Counted from the first letter of the stretch, positions 54,266 to 63,898 are shown. The stretch is DNA of 64,000 bases from Hyphomonas sp. (GCA_016124495.1 WGNP01000006.1:184982-248981), one strand, 5' to 3'. Notes: a model not told the origin generated them from the letters alone. Made by a program: numbers and translations.

Positions 54266-54796
54266 ATGGCCATTTATGAACTGGATGGAGTGACCCCGAC
54301 CCTGCCGGCGAGCGGGAACTGCTGGATCGCCGGCAGCGCGGAGGTGATGGGCAATGTGATTCTCCATGAAAACGCCTCGGTCTGGTATGGCTGTGTGCTG
54401 CGCGGCGACAATGATCCGATTACCATCGGCGAGAATTCGAACATCCAGGACCTGACGGTGATCCACACGGATATCGGGGCGCCGGTGACCATCGGGGCGA
54501 ACGTGACAGTGGGCCACCGGGTGATCCTGCATGGTTGTGAGATCGGCGACGACACGCTGATCGGCATGGGCTCGACGATCCTCAACCGCGTGAAGATCGG
54601 GCGCAACTGCATCATCGGCGCAAACTCGCTGATCTCGGAGGGCAAGGAGATCCCTGATAATTCCCTGGTGATGGGCGCGCCGGGCAAGGTTGTGAAAGAG
54701 ATCTCGCCGCAGCAGGTGCAGCTGATCAGAATGTCGGCTTTCCACTATGTGGAAAACTGGAAGAAGCATCAGGCGAAGCTGAAGCGGATCAGTTAA
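54266..54796 (+). CDS. Gamma carbonic anhydrase family protein
   Basis: 176 residues forming a left-handed beta-helix of hexapeptide repeats (VILHENASVWYGCVLRGDND, ITIGENSNIQDLTVIH, PVTIGANVTVGHRVILHG). Three His ligands of the gamma-CA zinc site are present: H67, H84 and H89. A C-terminal helix (QVQLIRMSAFHYVENWKKHQ) completes the family pattern. Spacing is that of the YrdA/PaaY/CaiE branch, whose carbonic anhydrase activity is not always demonstrable. It may hydrate CO2 or act as a thioesterase-like or assembly protein. Confidence 0.93.
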   Translation: MAIYELDGVTPTLPASGNCWIAGSAEVMGNVILHENASVWYGCVLRGDNDPITIGENSNIQDLTVIHTDIGAPVTIGANVTVGHRVILHGCEIGDDTLIGMGSTILNRVKIGRNCIIGANSLISEGKEIPDNSLVMGAPGKVVKEISPQQVQLIRMSAFHYVENWKKHQAKLKRIS

Positions 54797-55398
54797 TCCG
54801 CTGACGGATTGATTGGCGCATCCCACACAGCGCGGACGGCTTCGGCGTCCTGGGAGGGCAGGCCCGTCCAGCCCATTTCGGCGTCGCGGGATTTGAAGAT
54901 CAGCAGCTGTGTGCCGTCCGGCGCCGCCGACGCGAGAGTGCGGCGTACGTCCGTAAGCGGACGGTCCGATCGCAGCAAGAAGGTGCCTGGAATCGGCTCT
55001 GCGAAACGCCCGAGAGTGTTGAGGGCGGCGGCCAGGGCGTGCCTGCGAATGGTGCCGACGCCGGAGCCAGGGCCTGAAACGATGACGAAGTTTGAGGCCT
55101 CGGCGCACCGGACACTCCGGTTGACCAGCGCTGCTTCGATCCGGGCCCGCAGGGGCGCATGATCAAGCGCTGGCAGGAACGGCTCGCCATCGCCGGAGGA
55201 TATCCGCGTCAACGGGCCGATCTTGCCGGCGTCTGCAAAGGACTGGAGCTGGCCGAGCGTGAAGGGGCCGTGCGCCCTGGTCTGGCTCATGATGTGCCAG
55301 ACGGGCGGATCGAGCTCTGCAAGGTTCAGGGCGCCGCCGGTTTCGGTCGGCGCCAGCTTCCCGGGCAGGACACGGCTGATACGGGGGCGCGCGCGCAA
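54793..55398 (-). CDS. GYF_2 (DUF4339)-domain protein, probable TTG start
   Basis: 201 residues if started at TTG 55398. Residues about 33-82 are a GYF_2 domain: PPVWHIMSQTRAHGPFTLGQ, LQSFADAGKIGPLTRISSGD. The only ATG (MSQTR) would cut this domain in half, so TTG is preferred. TTG lies two bases after the TGA of the PilZ gene, suggesting coupled translation. The C-terminal 110 residues have no known motif. Together with PilZ it may be a small two-gene operon. Its stop overlaps the stop of the gamma-CA gene by four bases. Confidence 0.7.
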   Translation of the reverse strand: MRARPRISRVLPGKLAPTETGGALNLAELDPPVWHIMSQTRAHGPFTLGQLQSFADAGKIGPLTRISSGDGEPFLPALDHAPLRARIEAALVNRSVRCAEASNFVIVSGPGSGVGTIRRHALAAALNTLGRFAEPIPGTFLLRSDRPLTDVRRTLASAAPDGTQLLIFKSRDAEMGWTGLPSQDAEAVRAVWDAPINPSAD

Positions 55399-55400
55399 GT

Positions 55401-56009
55401 TCAGCTCGCAGCGATCTCGGCGCCGCGCAGGTAGCGAACCGCAAAGCTCCTGCCAGCGACGCGGACGACTTCCGCGGGACGGTTACCGGCATGGACCCGG
55501 TCGCCGACAAAGGGGGGCTTACCGAGCGCCTCGAAGGCGGCGCCGGTGAGCGAGATATCGGTAAGCCGGCACTGGAGTTCTGTGCTGTCCGGAAGGATGA
55601 CGCAGGCCTGGCTGGCCGCGGCGAAACGCGGAGCGGCGCGTTCTTCATCGAGCCCCAGCATGTCCTTGTTGACTAGCCGGGTCAGGCGGTCGGCCAGCTT
55701 TTCGCGCTTCAGCTGCGAGGTCTGGAAGCGCACGGCAAAGCCGTCAGGGGTTATGCGGATGACTTGCGCCGCGACACGGCCCAGTTCGTCAAAATAGCAG
55801 ACGATCTGCTGGCCGCAACCGGGCGGCGTGGACGACAGGACTAAGGCGCCGTCGCAGGAGATGTTTGAGGTCAGCAGTTCGTGGTCGTCGCTTTCAGTGG
55901 TGAGGAAGCGGCCGGTCAGGCGCAGCTCGACGCGCTTGTAGCTCCGCCTGTCCCGCCTGGGGCTGGCGCCCTGTGCAGGCGCTGAATTAAGTAGGTCTGG
56001 CAGCGTCAT
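55401..56009 (-). CDS. Double PilZ-domain protein
   Basis: 202 residues from ATG 56009; the much longer open frame upstream is a shadow of the GMC gene. The N-terminal PilZ domain carries RRDRRSYKRVELRLTGRFLT, with an RxxxR-like element, and TSNISCDGALVLSS in place of the canonical D/NxSxxG (NISCDG). The second copy (about 125-200) has AAPRFAAASQACVILPDSTE and LTDISLTGAAFEAL (DISLTG, a good D-x-S-x-x-G). PilZ proteins sense cyclic di-GMP. The first R-motif looks intact; the second lacks arginines, so one domain may bind and the other be structural. Confidence 0.82.
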   Translation of the reverse strand: MTLPDLLNSAPAQGASPRRDRRSYKRVELRLTGRFLTTESDDHELLTSNISCDGALVLSSTPPGCGQQIVCYFDELGRVAAQVIRITPDGFAVRFQTSQLKREKLADRLTRLVNKDMLGLDEERAAPRFAAASQACVILPDSTELQCRLTDISLTGAAFEALGKPPFVGDRVHAGNRPAEVVRVAGRSFAVRYLRGAEIAAS

Positions 56010-56156
56010 TTCGACGTGTCCTGGCTGCGCGAACGCCGCCTGCCGCAACGCTCTTCCCGTACGGATATAGGAGGAACATTGACAATTGGTTGCCTCATTC
56101 ACTGCATTGGCGTTAGGCAGAACGGCGCATAAACCACCCCTGGGAGTTGACCTTAC

Positions 56157-57806
56157 GTGAGCATTGAAACCTTCGACTATGTGATCATTGGCGCCGGTAG
56201 CGCAGGCTGCGTGCTGGCCAACCGGCTGTCGGCTGATCCCGGGATACGGGTCTGCCTGATAGAGGCGGGCAAGAAGGACACCTCCCTCATGGTGCGCATG
56301 CCGGCGGGTGTCGGCAGCCTGATCAAGGAAGCCAATGACCATAACTGGGGTTTCTGGAGCGAGCCGCAGGCGCACATGAACGGGCGCAGGCTCTACTGGC
56401 CGCGCGGCAAGGGTTGGGGCGGCTCCTCGTCCATAAACGGCATGGTCTATATCCGCGGGCATGCAGGCGACTATGACCATTGGGGCCAGATGGGCCTGAA
56501 GGGCTGGAGCTATGCGGATGTGCTCCCGTACTTCAAGCGCGCCGAAACCTATGAACGGGGCGCCAATGATTTCCACGGCGGAGACGGCCCGCTGAAGGTA
56601 TCCGAAAGCCCGATGACGAGCCCGATCTATAAGGCTTTTGTTGAAGCTGGACGGGAGGCAGGTTATCCGGTCACGAACGATTTCAACGGCGCTCAGCAGG
56701 AAGGCTTCGGCCCTTACCAGCGTACCATCCATAAGGGCGAACGCTGGAGCGCCTCCTTTGCCTACCTGCGTCCGATTGTGGGCAAGCGGGCGAACCTGAA
56801 GGTCATCTCCACCGGCCTTGTGACGCGCATATTGATCGAGGGCGGACGGGCGGTCGGGGCGGAATTCACCGGAGGACGCGGGCAGGCTGCGTCGAGCGTG
56901 CGGGCGGCGCGCGAAGTGATTGTCTGCGCCGGCGCAGTGCAGTCGCCGCAGCTGCTCCAGCTGTCCGGGATCGGCGATCCGGACGCGCTCAGGGCGCTGG
57001 CGATAGAGGTAAAGGTTGCGTCCCCGAACGTTGGCAGGAACCTGCAGGACCATCTTGATGTCACGGTGATCAACCGCATGACACAGCCGGTTTCAGCCTA
57101 TTCGATGCAGAAGGGGATCAGGAAGCTGCTGGTCGGCATCCAGTATCTCGCGACGCAGAAGGGCGCGGGCGCGGACAGTTTCCTGCAGGCGGGCGCCTTC
57201 CTGAAATCGCGTCCCGGTCTCGAGATGCCGGACATCCAGCTGCACGCGGTCAACGCGATCATGATGGATCACGCGAAGTTCACGCCCACCGAGGACGGGT
57301 TCACCATCCACGCCTGCCAGCTGCGTCCGGAGAGCCGGGGTACGGTGATGCTGAAGTCAGCCGATCCCTTCGACCATCCGGCGATCGATCCGAACTACCT
57401 CGCCACCGAGGAAGACCGCCGCGCGATGCGCGAGGCGGTAAAGATGGTACGCGATGTCATCGGCCAGGAATCCCTCAAGCCCTATGCGGCGGGCGAGATC
57501 ATGCCGGGTGCGGGTGTCGTTTCGGATGCCGACATTGACGCGTTCATCCGCGAAAGGGGCGAGACGATCTATCACCCCGTTGGCACGGTCGCGATGGGCG
57601 CGCATGCTTCCAACCCGTTGGACGGCGATCTGAAGGTGCGGGCAATCGAAGGCCTGCGGGTTGTTGATGCGTCTGTCATGCCGACGCTGATTGGCGGCAA
57701 TACCAATGCGCCGACGATCATGGTGGCCGAGAAAGCCGCCGATCTGATCCTTGGCGCCAAGCTCCTGCCGCCGGAAGAACCGAAACGGGCGCTGGCATCG
57801 GTCTGA
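56157..57806 (+). CDS. GMC family oxidoreductase (choline/alcohol dehydrogenase-like)
   Basis: 549 residues. GTG 56157 is the best start, just ahead of the FAD-binding YVIIGAGSAGCVLANRLS, with GGGAG upstream. The GMC signature 1 block (YWPRGKGWGGSSSINGMVYI) and signature 2 (GAVQSPQLLQLSGIGDPDAL) are complete. The catalytic His-Asn pair lies in ETIYHPVGTVAMG and LIGGNTNAPTIMVAEKAADL. Members oxidise choline, alkanols, polyethylene glycol or other alcohols. Genome context gives no substrate. Its stop abuts the stop of the PAS_5 gene without a gap. Confidence 0.93.
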   Translation: MSIETFDYVIIGAGSAGCVLANRLSADPGIRVCLIEAGKKDTSLMVRMPAGVGSLIKEANDHNWGFWSEPQAHMNGRRLYWPRGKGWGGSSSINGMVYIRGHAGDYDHWGQMGLKGWSYADVLPYFKRAETYERGANDFHGGDGPLKVSESPMTSPIYKAFVEAGREAGYPVTNDFNGAQQEGFGPYQRTIHKGERWSASFAYLRPIVGKRANLKVISTGLVTRILIEGGRAVGAEFTGGRGQAASSVRAAREVIVCAGAVQSPQLLQLSGIGDPDALRALAIEVKVASPNVGRNLQDHLDVTVINRMTQPVSAYSMQKGIRKLLVGIQYLATQKGAGADSFLQAGAFLKSRPGLEMPDIQLHAVNAIMMDHAKFTPTEDGFTIHACQLRPESRGTVMLKSADPFDHPAIDPNYLATEEDRRAMREAVKMVRDVIGQESLKPYAAGEIMPGAGVVSDADIDAFIRERGETIYHPVGTVAMGAHASNPLDGDLKVRAIEGLRVVDASVMPTLIGGNTNAPTIMVAEKAADLILGAKLLPPEEPKRALASV

Positions 57807-58370
57807 TCAGTGCAGGCCCTGCTGCAGGTTGGCGACGAGGCGCAGCTGCGGGCCGAGCCTTCGGGTGTCCGGCGGGACCAGCATCGAGATACGGTGCCGG
57901 AACACCGGTTGGCCGAGGAGTATGGGTTCGCCGCCGAGCGTCTGGTACAGACCGAGCATGCGCAGGCGCGGTGAGCGGCCAGCCTCGATGCTCAGCGGCA
58001 TCAGCGTGATCTCGAGTTCGACGCGCTCGCCGGTCAGCGTTTCGCCGCGGCCGCGCACAACGCCCGGGGCGCCATCAAAGCGGATCGCTTCGATGAAGGC
58101 CGCCATCATCGCGCGGTCCGGACCGGTCCAGAGATCCAGGTAGTTGTTGTTCACCAGGTTGCGCCCGATGAGGGCGTTGAGCGTCGCACCCGAAGTGCGC
58201 ACGAGCCAGGACTGATCTTCGCGCTGTTCGACGACGAAGATGCGGTCGAGCAGGTTTTCATGATCCCTGGCGTCCGGGCCGGTGAGGCCATGCGACTGCG
58301 GGTCTGTCTGCATACGGCGCCACGCATCCAGCAGGATGCGCGTGTTGGGATGGATCGACCGGTCGATCAT
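57807..58370 (-). CDS. PAS_5-family protein
   Basis: 187 residues from ATG 58370, giving MIDRSIHPNTRILLDAWRRM. The protein is a single PAS-type domain of the alphaproteobacterial PAS_5 group: DHENLLDRIFVVEQREDQSW, ALIGRNLVNNNYLDLWTG, and VELEITLMPLSIEAGRSPRL. It has no kinase, GGDEF or DNA-binding region, so it is either a sensor partner or an orphan sensory protein. Relatives are common in Caulobacter and Hyphomonas. The region 58371-58797 upstream (427 bp) contains no gene that I can support. Confidence 0.8.
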   Translation of the reverse strand: MIDRSIHPNTRILLDAWRRMQTDPQSHGLTGPDARDHENLLDRIFVVEQREDQSWLVRTSGATLNALIGRNLVNNNYLDLWTGPDRAMMAAFIEAIRFDGAPGVVRGRGETLTGERVELEITLMPLSIEAGRSPRLRMLGLYQTLGGEPILLGQPVFRHRISMLVPPDTRRLGPQLRLVANLQQGLH

Positions 58371-58797
58371 GGGGGGGAGGGCTCTCCGGATAATCTGATG
58401 CGGCCGGGATGGGCCTGTCGGAGCTGCCAATCGCAATATCCATTCCAGCGCCGGGTTCACCCGGGATGAGAAAGTCTCGCCCGAAAGGACACGTGCGTTC
58501 ACCCTTCAGCCGAACTGCCTGCAGGTGTTGATGTCCTGTCAGGCGAGTTCAAGGGGCGGCGTCCCGGACCCGTTCCAACTCGGAACACCCGCCCCAAAGT
58601 GCGGAGTGGCAACAGTACCGATAAACTCTGCATGATCGGGCGCACGCGGCAGAGGACTGCGAAATAGCAACCCGGCGGGCTTGCGCCGGTCAGCGGGTGC
58701 TGATCTAGCGTCTCCAAAAATAGAAAGATCGGGTTCGCCCCGCGAATAACCGGTCTTCGATACCGTTTCAGATCAATCTCCCAGGAAGGAAATCAGA

Positions 58798-61458
58798 GTG
58801 TTTTCGTACAATTCCGACAAAGCCCGCTCCGGCGGGCTTAAGGCGCTTCTTTGCCTCGGCACGGGCGTTACCGCCCTCGCCGCATTTGCTGCCCCGGCTT
58901 ATGCTCAGGAAGAACTAGCCGAAGAAACCCGCACGCTTCAGGCGGTGACCGTGACGGCCACCAAGCGTGAGCAGACGCTTCAGGACGTACCGATTGCTGT
59001 ATCAGTCGTCGGCGCGGACGTGATCGAGAAGGCCGAGATCGTAGATCTGGGTGACCTCCAGTCGATCGTTCCGTCGCTGCGCGTCGGCCAGCTGCAATCA
59101 TCAGCCAACACCAACTTCGTCATCCGCGGTTTCGGCAACGGTGCGAACAATGCTGGTATCGAACCGTCGGTCGGCGTGTTCATCGACGGCGTCTACCGGT
59201 CGCGTTCGGCCTCGCAGATTTCAGACCTTCCGAACATTGAGCGCGTCGAAGTCCTGCGTGGTCCGCAATCGACCCTGTTTGGCAAGAATGCCTCAGCGGG
59301 TGTCATCTCGGTGGTTACCAAGAAGCCGGCCTTTGAATCTGAAGGCAATGTCGAAGGCACGATCAGCAACTTCAACGGCTACCGTGTCGGTGCCTATTAC
59401 ACCGCTCCTGTCAGCGAAACCGTCGCGTTCAGCCTCAGCGGCAACTACAACGTCCGCGACGGCTATGTCGAAGACATTGCCGATGGCCCGGACACCAACG
59501 AGCGCAACCGCTACGGCATCCGTGGCGAACTGCTGTTCGAACCGAGCGAAGACCTGAGCTTCCGCCTGATCGGCGACTACGACACGATTGACGAAACCTG
59601 CTGCGCTGCCGTGAACCTCGTGAACGGTGCTATCCCGGGCGCTGTCATTAACGCACTTGGCGGGCAGATCGTCACCGGCGCACCCTTCTCGAACCGCGTT
59701 GCCTATAACTTTGGCTCCGAGAACGAGATCGATAACTCGGGCATCTCGCTGCAGGGCGACTATGATGCCGGCTTTGCCGCGCTGACCTCGATCACGGCAT
59801 TCCGCACTTCAGACCTGTCACAGAACGCTGACTCGGACTTCTCGAGCGCTGACCTGATCGGCCGCAACGCCAACACGACGAATATCGAAACCTTCACCCA
59901 GGAACTGCGCCTGACGTCTTCGGGTGATGGCGCAATCGACTGGATGATCGGCGGCTTCTACTTCGATGAAAAAGTGGCGATCGAGAACGAATTCCAGTTC
60001 GGAACGGATTTCCGCGGTTACGTGAACGCCCTTTCCGGCGGCGCGATCTCGCAGATCGAAGGTGCGCTCGGACTGCCGATCGGCACGACCTTCGGTCAGG
60101 CTGGTCAGGGCCCGCGCGAGTCGTTTGGTCAGGACAACCAAGCCTACTCTTTCTTCGGCACAGTTGACTGGCATGCCACGGATCGCATGACCGCTACCCT
60201 CGGCGTGAACTACACAAACGACGAAAAGTCCGCATTCGGCTCGGCGACGAACACAGACTCGTTCTCGGCACTGAACCTGACGCAGGTTGGCTATAACCTC
60301 GTGTTGCAGACCCTGCTCGCCCAGAACGGCGTCAGCCTCACCAATCCGGCCCAGGTCGGTGCTTTCATCCAGGGCAACCCAGCGGCCTACGCGGCCATTC
60401 AGCAGGGCGCGCTCGGTGTGGCCCGTAACTTCAACCCCAACACGCCTGCGCAGACCCGCAACCCGCTGGCTCCGCTGACGGCCCTTCAGTTTCTGCCTCC
60501 GTTCCTCACATTCCCGAACGCTGTAGAAGATGGCCAGACCAGAGACAGTGACACGACCTATACGCTGCGTCTTGCCTATGACGTGAATGACAACTTCAAC
60601 GTCTACGGATCGTATGCCACCGGCTTCAAGGCAACATCTTGGAACCTGTCGCGCGACTCTCGGCCCTTCGGCACCGATTTCGTGGCCGGCAGCCAGCGCG
60701 TCGTTGACCCCGCCACCGGACAAGTGTTCTCTGCACCGTCGTCGCCGATCACGAACGCTGGTCTCGGAGTTGCGAATCTGACCTCGGGCACGCGCTATGC
60801 CGCTCCGGAAACGGCTGAAGTTTTCGAAATCGGCATCAAAGCAGCATTCGATACCTTCGCGTTCAATGTGGCGCTCTTCGATCAGTCGATCGAAGGTTTC
60901 CAGTCGAACGTCTTTACCGGCGTCGGTTTCTCGCTGGCCAATGCCGGCAAGCAGTCGACCCAGGGTCTCGAAGTCGATGCGACGTGGAACGCGACCGAGA
61001 AACTGATGCTGACCTTCGCTGGCACGTTCCAGGACCCGGTCTATGACAGCTTCACCGGCTCCACGACCGGCGATATTTCGGGCACGACCCCTTCGGGGAT
61101 CCCGGAGACGGCCACATCGACCTCGGCGACCTATAGCTTCGACGTGAAGAACCTCGCCGCCTTCCTTCGGGCCGACTGGCAGTACGAAAGCCCGGTCGCC
61201 TACTTCGATGCAGTCGGTACCGGCTTTACCGGCACCGACAACAACGCCCTGCTCGGCTACGAAAAAGAAATCAGTACCATCAACGCCTCGGCTGGCTTTA
61301 CGACCGAGAACGGACTGGGTGTGACTTTCTGGGGCCGTAATATCTTCGACGACCAGTATATCACGACGGCGTTTCCTGGCGTCGCCCAGGCCGGTACCCT
61401 TTCGGGCTATCCGAGTGCACCGCCGACCTATGGGGTGACAGTCCGTAAGTCGTTCTGA
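58798..61458 (+). CDS. TonB-dependent outer-membrane receptor (GTG start)
   Basis: 886 residues from GTG 58798, behind AGGAAGGAAA. The signal peptide ends AAPAYA/Q, then the TonB box LQAVTVTATKREQTLQDVPI. The plug domain shows VGVFIDGVYRSRSASQISDL and VLRGPQSTLFGKNASAGVIS, typical of the TIGR01782/iron-type large receptors of sphingomonads and caulobacters. The barrel ends with YGVTVRKSF, with the terminal Phe. A terminator follows. Substrate unknown; it could import siderophores, B12 or oligosaccharides. Confidence 0.93.
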   Translation: MFSYNSDKARSGGLKALLCLGTGVTALAAFAAPAYAQEELAEETRTLQAVTVTATKREQTLQDVPIAVSVVGADVIEKAEIVDLGDLQSIVPSLRVGQLQSSANTNFVIRGFGNGANNAGIEPSVGVFIDGVYRSRSASQISDLPNIERVEVLRGPQSTLFGKNASAGVISVVTKKPAFESEGNVEGTISNFNGYRVGAYYTAPVSETVAFSLSGNYNVRDGYVEDIADGPDTNERNRYGIRGELLFEPSEDLSFRLIGDYDTIDETCCAAVNLVNGAIPGAVINALGGQIVTGAPFSNRVAYNFGSENEIDNSGISLQGDYDAGFAALTSITAFRTSDLSQNADSDFSSADLIGRNANTTNIETFTQELRLTSSGDGAIDWMIGGFYFDEKVAIENEFQFGTDFRGYVNALSGGAISQIEGALGLPIGTTFGQAGQGPRESFGQDNQAYSFFGTVDWHATDRMTATLGVNYTNDEKSAFGSATNTDSFSALNLTQVGYNLVLQTLLAQNGVSLTNPAQVGAFIQGNPAAYAAIQQGALGVARNFNPNTPAQTRNPLAPLTALQFLPPFLTFPNAVEDGQTRDSDTTYTLRLAYDVNDNFNVYGSYATGFKATSWNLSRDSRPFGTDFVAGSQRVVDPATGQVFSAPSSPITNAGLGVANLTSGTRYAAPETAEVFEIGIKAAFDTFAFNVALFDQSIEGFQSNVFTGVGFSLANAGKQSTQGLEVDATWNATEKLMLTFAGTFQDPVYDSFTGSTTGDISGTTPSGIPETATSTSATYSFDVKNLAAFLRADWQYESPVAYFDAVGTGFTGTDNNALLGYEKEISTINASAGFTTENGLGVTFWGRNIFDDQYITTAFPGVAQAGTLSGYPSAPPTYGVTVRKSF

Positions 61459-61482
61459 GCGGCTTTAACTTCAATCGAGGGA

Positions 61483-61510
61483 GCCCCGCTGGAAACAGCG
61501 GGGCTTCTTT
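61483..61510 (+). terminator. Rho-independent terminator of the second TonB receptor gene
   Basis: GCCCCGCT (61483-61490) pairs with AGCGGGGC (61497-61504) around GGAAAC and is followed by TTCTTT. It lies 24 bp after the stop. Confidence 0.88.
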
Positions 61511-61514
61511 CGTT

Positions 61515-61895
61515 TCAGGTCCTGTCCGCGGCGCGCAGGGCAGCCGCCGCAAGCAGCAAGCTCACGGCTTCAAATGCAATAAAAACGGCGAAGGCCGGTG
61601 TTGGCGGCGGCCCCAGGAGCAGGGCAGCGGCGCGGGCGAAGACATAGCCGCCCATATAGACCACCAGGAACCACAGCGCGGGCTGCCGGAGACCCGTGCG
61701 CAAGGCGCCTGCCGCGCACAGCAGGCCCCCGGCCAGGCTGACGCCGCCATAGATACCCCGGAGCTCGTAGGCGCCATTGGGGCCGTCCACCTCGACGCCG
61801 AGGCCCGCCGCCATGCCGAGGGGGTTGAGAAATGAATAGAACCCGAAGGCGACGAACATGAGCGCCATGAGCGCGAGGAAGATCCGGATCAGCAT
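61515..61895 (-). CDS. DUF4345 family membrane protein
   Basis: 126 residues, four membrane helices: MLIRIFLALMALMFVAFGFY, a glycine-rich segment (GAYELRGIYGGVSLAGGLLC), LWFLVVYMGGYVFARAAALL and FAVFIAFEAVSLLLAAAALR. NPLGMAAGLGVEVDGPNGAYELRGIYGG matches the DUF4345 pattern. Unknown function. Convergent with the TonB receptor gene (their 3' ends lie 56 bp apart) and divergent from the rhomboid gene. Confidence 0.82.
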   Translation of the reverse strand: MLIRIFLALMALMFVAFGFYSFLNPLGMAAGLGVEVDGPNGAYELRGIYGGVSLAGGLLCAAGALRTGLRQPALWFLVVYMGGYVFARAAALLLGPPPTPAFAVFIAFEAVSLLLAAAALRAADRT

Positions 61896-62014
61896 CCCTG
61901 AAAATGTAGCACCGTCCTGCGATCAGGCAATGACGGCTTAAAGGTGCGCCCGCATGCAAGTCTCTCCTATATATGGATGACGAACGGCGCGGCAGCGCCC
62001 CATCCGGAGCCTGT

Positions 62015-62719
62015 ATGACAACGCCCACCCGCCAGCCACCGATCATCAATGCGCCCTGGCCCGTAGCGGGATTTGCCCTTGTTCTGGTGGCAGCGCATCT
62101 CGTCATCAGCTTGCTGCCGACACGGCTTCAAAACGCGGTCTTCTATTTCGGAGCCTTGTTTCCAGAACGTTTTTGGGCATCATCAGGGGCGCCTTCCGTG
62201 ACCGGTCTGCCGCCCTACGCCACCGCGTCCGAGGCTCTTCTGCCCTTGGTCGCCAGCGCTTTCATTCATGCGGATTGGATGCATGTGATCCTCAATGCAG
62301 CCTTTCTTGTCGCGCTGGCAAAGCCGCTGCTGGAGTTGATGAGGCGTATCTGGCCCGGGCGCGAGCCCGGCGCGTCGATCCTTTTGCTGGCCCTTTTCCT
62401 GTTCGCGCAGATTGTCGCCAGCCTGACGTTTCTCTCCGGAAGCTATCCCGATGGCGGACCGGCGGTCGGTGCATCCGGGGGGATCAGTGGTCTCCTGGCG
62501 TCGGTGTTGCTGATCCGTGAGGGGCCCGGCCGGTGGCTGCTCAGCCGGCGATTTCTGGTCGCGAGTTCGCTGTTTGTGATCGCCAACGCCGTCTTTGCCT
62601 TCATCGGGCCGGGCCTCCTGGGCGCCAGCATCGCCTGGCAAGCGCATGTGGGCGGCTACCTCGGGGGCGCCGTTTTCATGCGGGCCGTCCTCTGGCGGGT
62701 GCGGGCTGCGCCGGGCTGA
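62015..62719 (+). CDS. Rhomboid family intramembrane serine protease
   Basis: 234 residues from ATG 62015, preceded by GGAGCC; an earlier ATG at 61973 has no ribosome site. Six membrane helices. The catalytic Ser-His pair is S154 in GASGGISG and H211 in WQAHVGGYLGGA. ASAFIHADWMHVILNAAFLV supplies the H90/N94 oxyanion side. Rhomboids cleave membrane-anchored proteins within the bilayer. Six-helix architecture without additional domain. Confidence 0.93.
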   Translation: MTTPTRQPPIINAPWPVAGFALVLVAAHLVISLLPTRLQNAVFYFGALFPERFWASSGAPSVTGLPPYATASEALLPLVASAFIHADWMHVILNAAFLVALAKPLLELMRRIWPGREPGASILLLALFLFAQIVASLTFLSGSYPDGGPAVGASGGISGLLASVLLIREGPGRWLLSRRFLVASSLFVIANAVFAFIGPGLLGASIAWQAHVGGYLGGAVFMRAVLWRVRAAPG

Positions 62720-62831
62720 GCCGTGAGCGCGGGTCAGAAGCCGGTCGATTCGGGGGCAGGTGTGTGTTATCCTCCCGCAGGCCCAGAGGCTCAAAAGAGC
62801 AATCGTGCCGATGGGACGGGAGACCCGGTAG

Positions 62832-63266
62832 ATGATTGTCGAGCAGATCCTGAATGACAAGGGCCGCGTCGTGGTAACCCTGCGGGCCGATCACACCTTG
62901 AGGGAGGCGGCGCAGCTGCTCGATGACAAGAAGATTGGCGCCGTTGTTGCGATCGGTCTGGACGACAGGATCATCGGCGTGCTTTCGGAACGTGATATAG
63001 TGCGTCAGGTAGCCCGGCACGGCGCCGAAGCACTGGACATGCCGGTGAGCGGGGCAATGACCCGTTCGGTCGTCACGGTGAATGCTGCAACGCCCATAGA
63101 CGAAGCCTTGCAGACCATGACGGACCGGCGGATCCGCCACCTTCCCGTCGTACACAATGACCGCCTGACCGGCGTGATCTCCATCGGCGACCTCGTCAAA
63201 TGGAAGATCGCCGAGGCGGAGTCGGAGGCGAAGGCTATGAAGTCTTATCTCTCCGCGCAGTTCTGA
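62832..63266 (+). CDS. CBS-domain-pair protein
   Basis: 144 residues forming two CBS motifs (about 8-62 and 76-132): LREAAQLLDDKKIGAVVAIG, RIIGVLSERDIVRQVARHGA, VNAATPIDEALQTMTDRRIR and RLTGVISIGDLVKWKIAE. No partner domain is present. Stand-alone CBS pairs bind adenosyl nucleotides and regulate other proteins. Between this gene and the rRNA promoter (63267-63572) I see no gene; a short AAAGGGC/GCCCTTT repeat near 63415 is of doubtful meaning. Confidence 0.92.
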   Translation: MIVEQILNDKGRVVVTLRADHTLREAAQLLDDKKIGAVVAIGLDDRIIGVLSERDIVRQVARHGAEALDMPVSGAMTRSVVTVNAATPIDEALQTMTDRRIRHLPVVHNDRLTGVISIGDLVKWKIAEAESEAKAMKSYLSAQF

Positions 63267-63572
63267 CCGGATACGGAAATATCACTGAACCTGTGCAATT
63301 CGGTCATTTAGGGCTTGCGGCCTTCGAAGCACCCGAGTATCCCGCCCACTTCGCTGAGCCGGCCCTTTGGGTGGGCGACGCGGAAGACCCACAAATGGTC
63401 GCCTCTTGGAAGAAAAGGGCTTGCCCTTTCCCCCGAACAGCGGCTATATGTGCGGTTCCTCTGAACGCCTGAGTTTTTGGGCCGAGATAATCGGTTTAAG
63501 AGTTCTGTTCGCTCTGTAAACGGCAGGCTTTGTGGTTAATCCACCGAACTGCAGAAGAGCGCAAAAAGGGTG

Positions 63573-63600
63573 TTGACGGGAAAAAGACCGGCTGTATAAG
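63573..63600 (+). promoter_or_regulatory. Ribosomal RNA operon promoter
   Basis: TTGACG, 16 bp, TATAAG: a strong sigma-70-type promoter about 300 bp before the 16S rRNA, the usual distance for a transcribed rrn leader. Confidence 0.8.
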
Positions 63601-63780
63601 CCGCCACTTCGCCGGAACCTGAGGGAGCCGGTCACAATCTTCGGAAGCCACGGTTTCCAGCTGTTTGACATCGTAAGAGATAGGAAGAGAAACGCAGGCG
63701 GCGTGACGGCTTGCGGACATCGCGAGATGTCCAAAACGATCACGACGGATGTGTTTCTTTAGAGAATTCTTTTATCCATC

Positions 63781-63880
63781 GACCAGGCTTCGGTCTGGTC
63801 TTTGCTAAAAGGGTTTCTCGTCAAAGAACGCAATACTTATGCTTTAGAGCAAATAGTAGCCGTCCATATTCCAATGGACG
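63781..63880 (+). other. Two stem-loops in the rRNA leader
   Basis: GACCAGGC-TTCG-GTCTGGTC (63781-63800; 8 bp, UUCG tetraloop) and CGTCCAT-ATTCCA-ATGGACG (63861-63880; 7 bp). They lie just before the mature 16S end, where processing stems and antitermination elements are found. Confidence 0.65.
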
Positions 63881-63898
63881 GATCGTCAGATCAACACT

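Noticed and set aside
56010..57053. N-terminal extension of the PilZ gene on the minus strand
   Set aside because: The extra part is the shadow of the GMC oxidoreductase; the PilZ protein starts well at 56009.
63200..63472. Short open frame after the CBS gene
   Set aside because: It starts inside the CBS gene, lacks a ribosome site and has no protein-like pattern.
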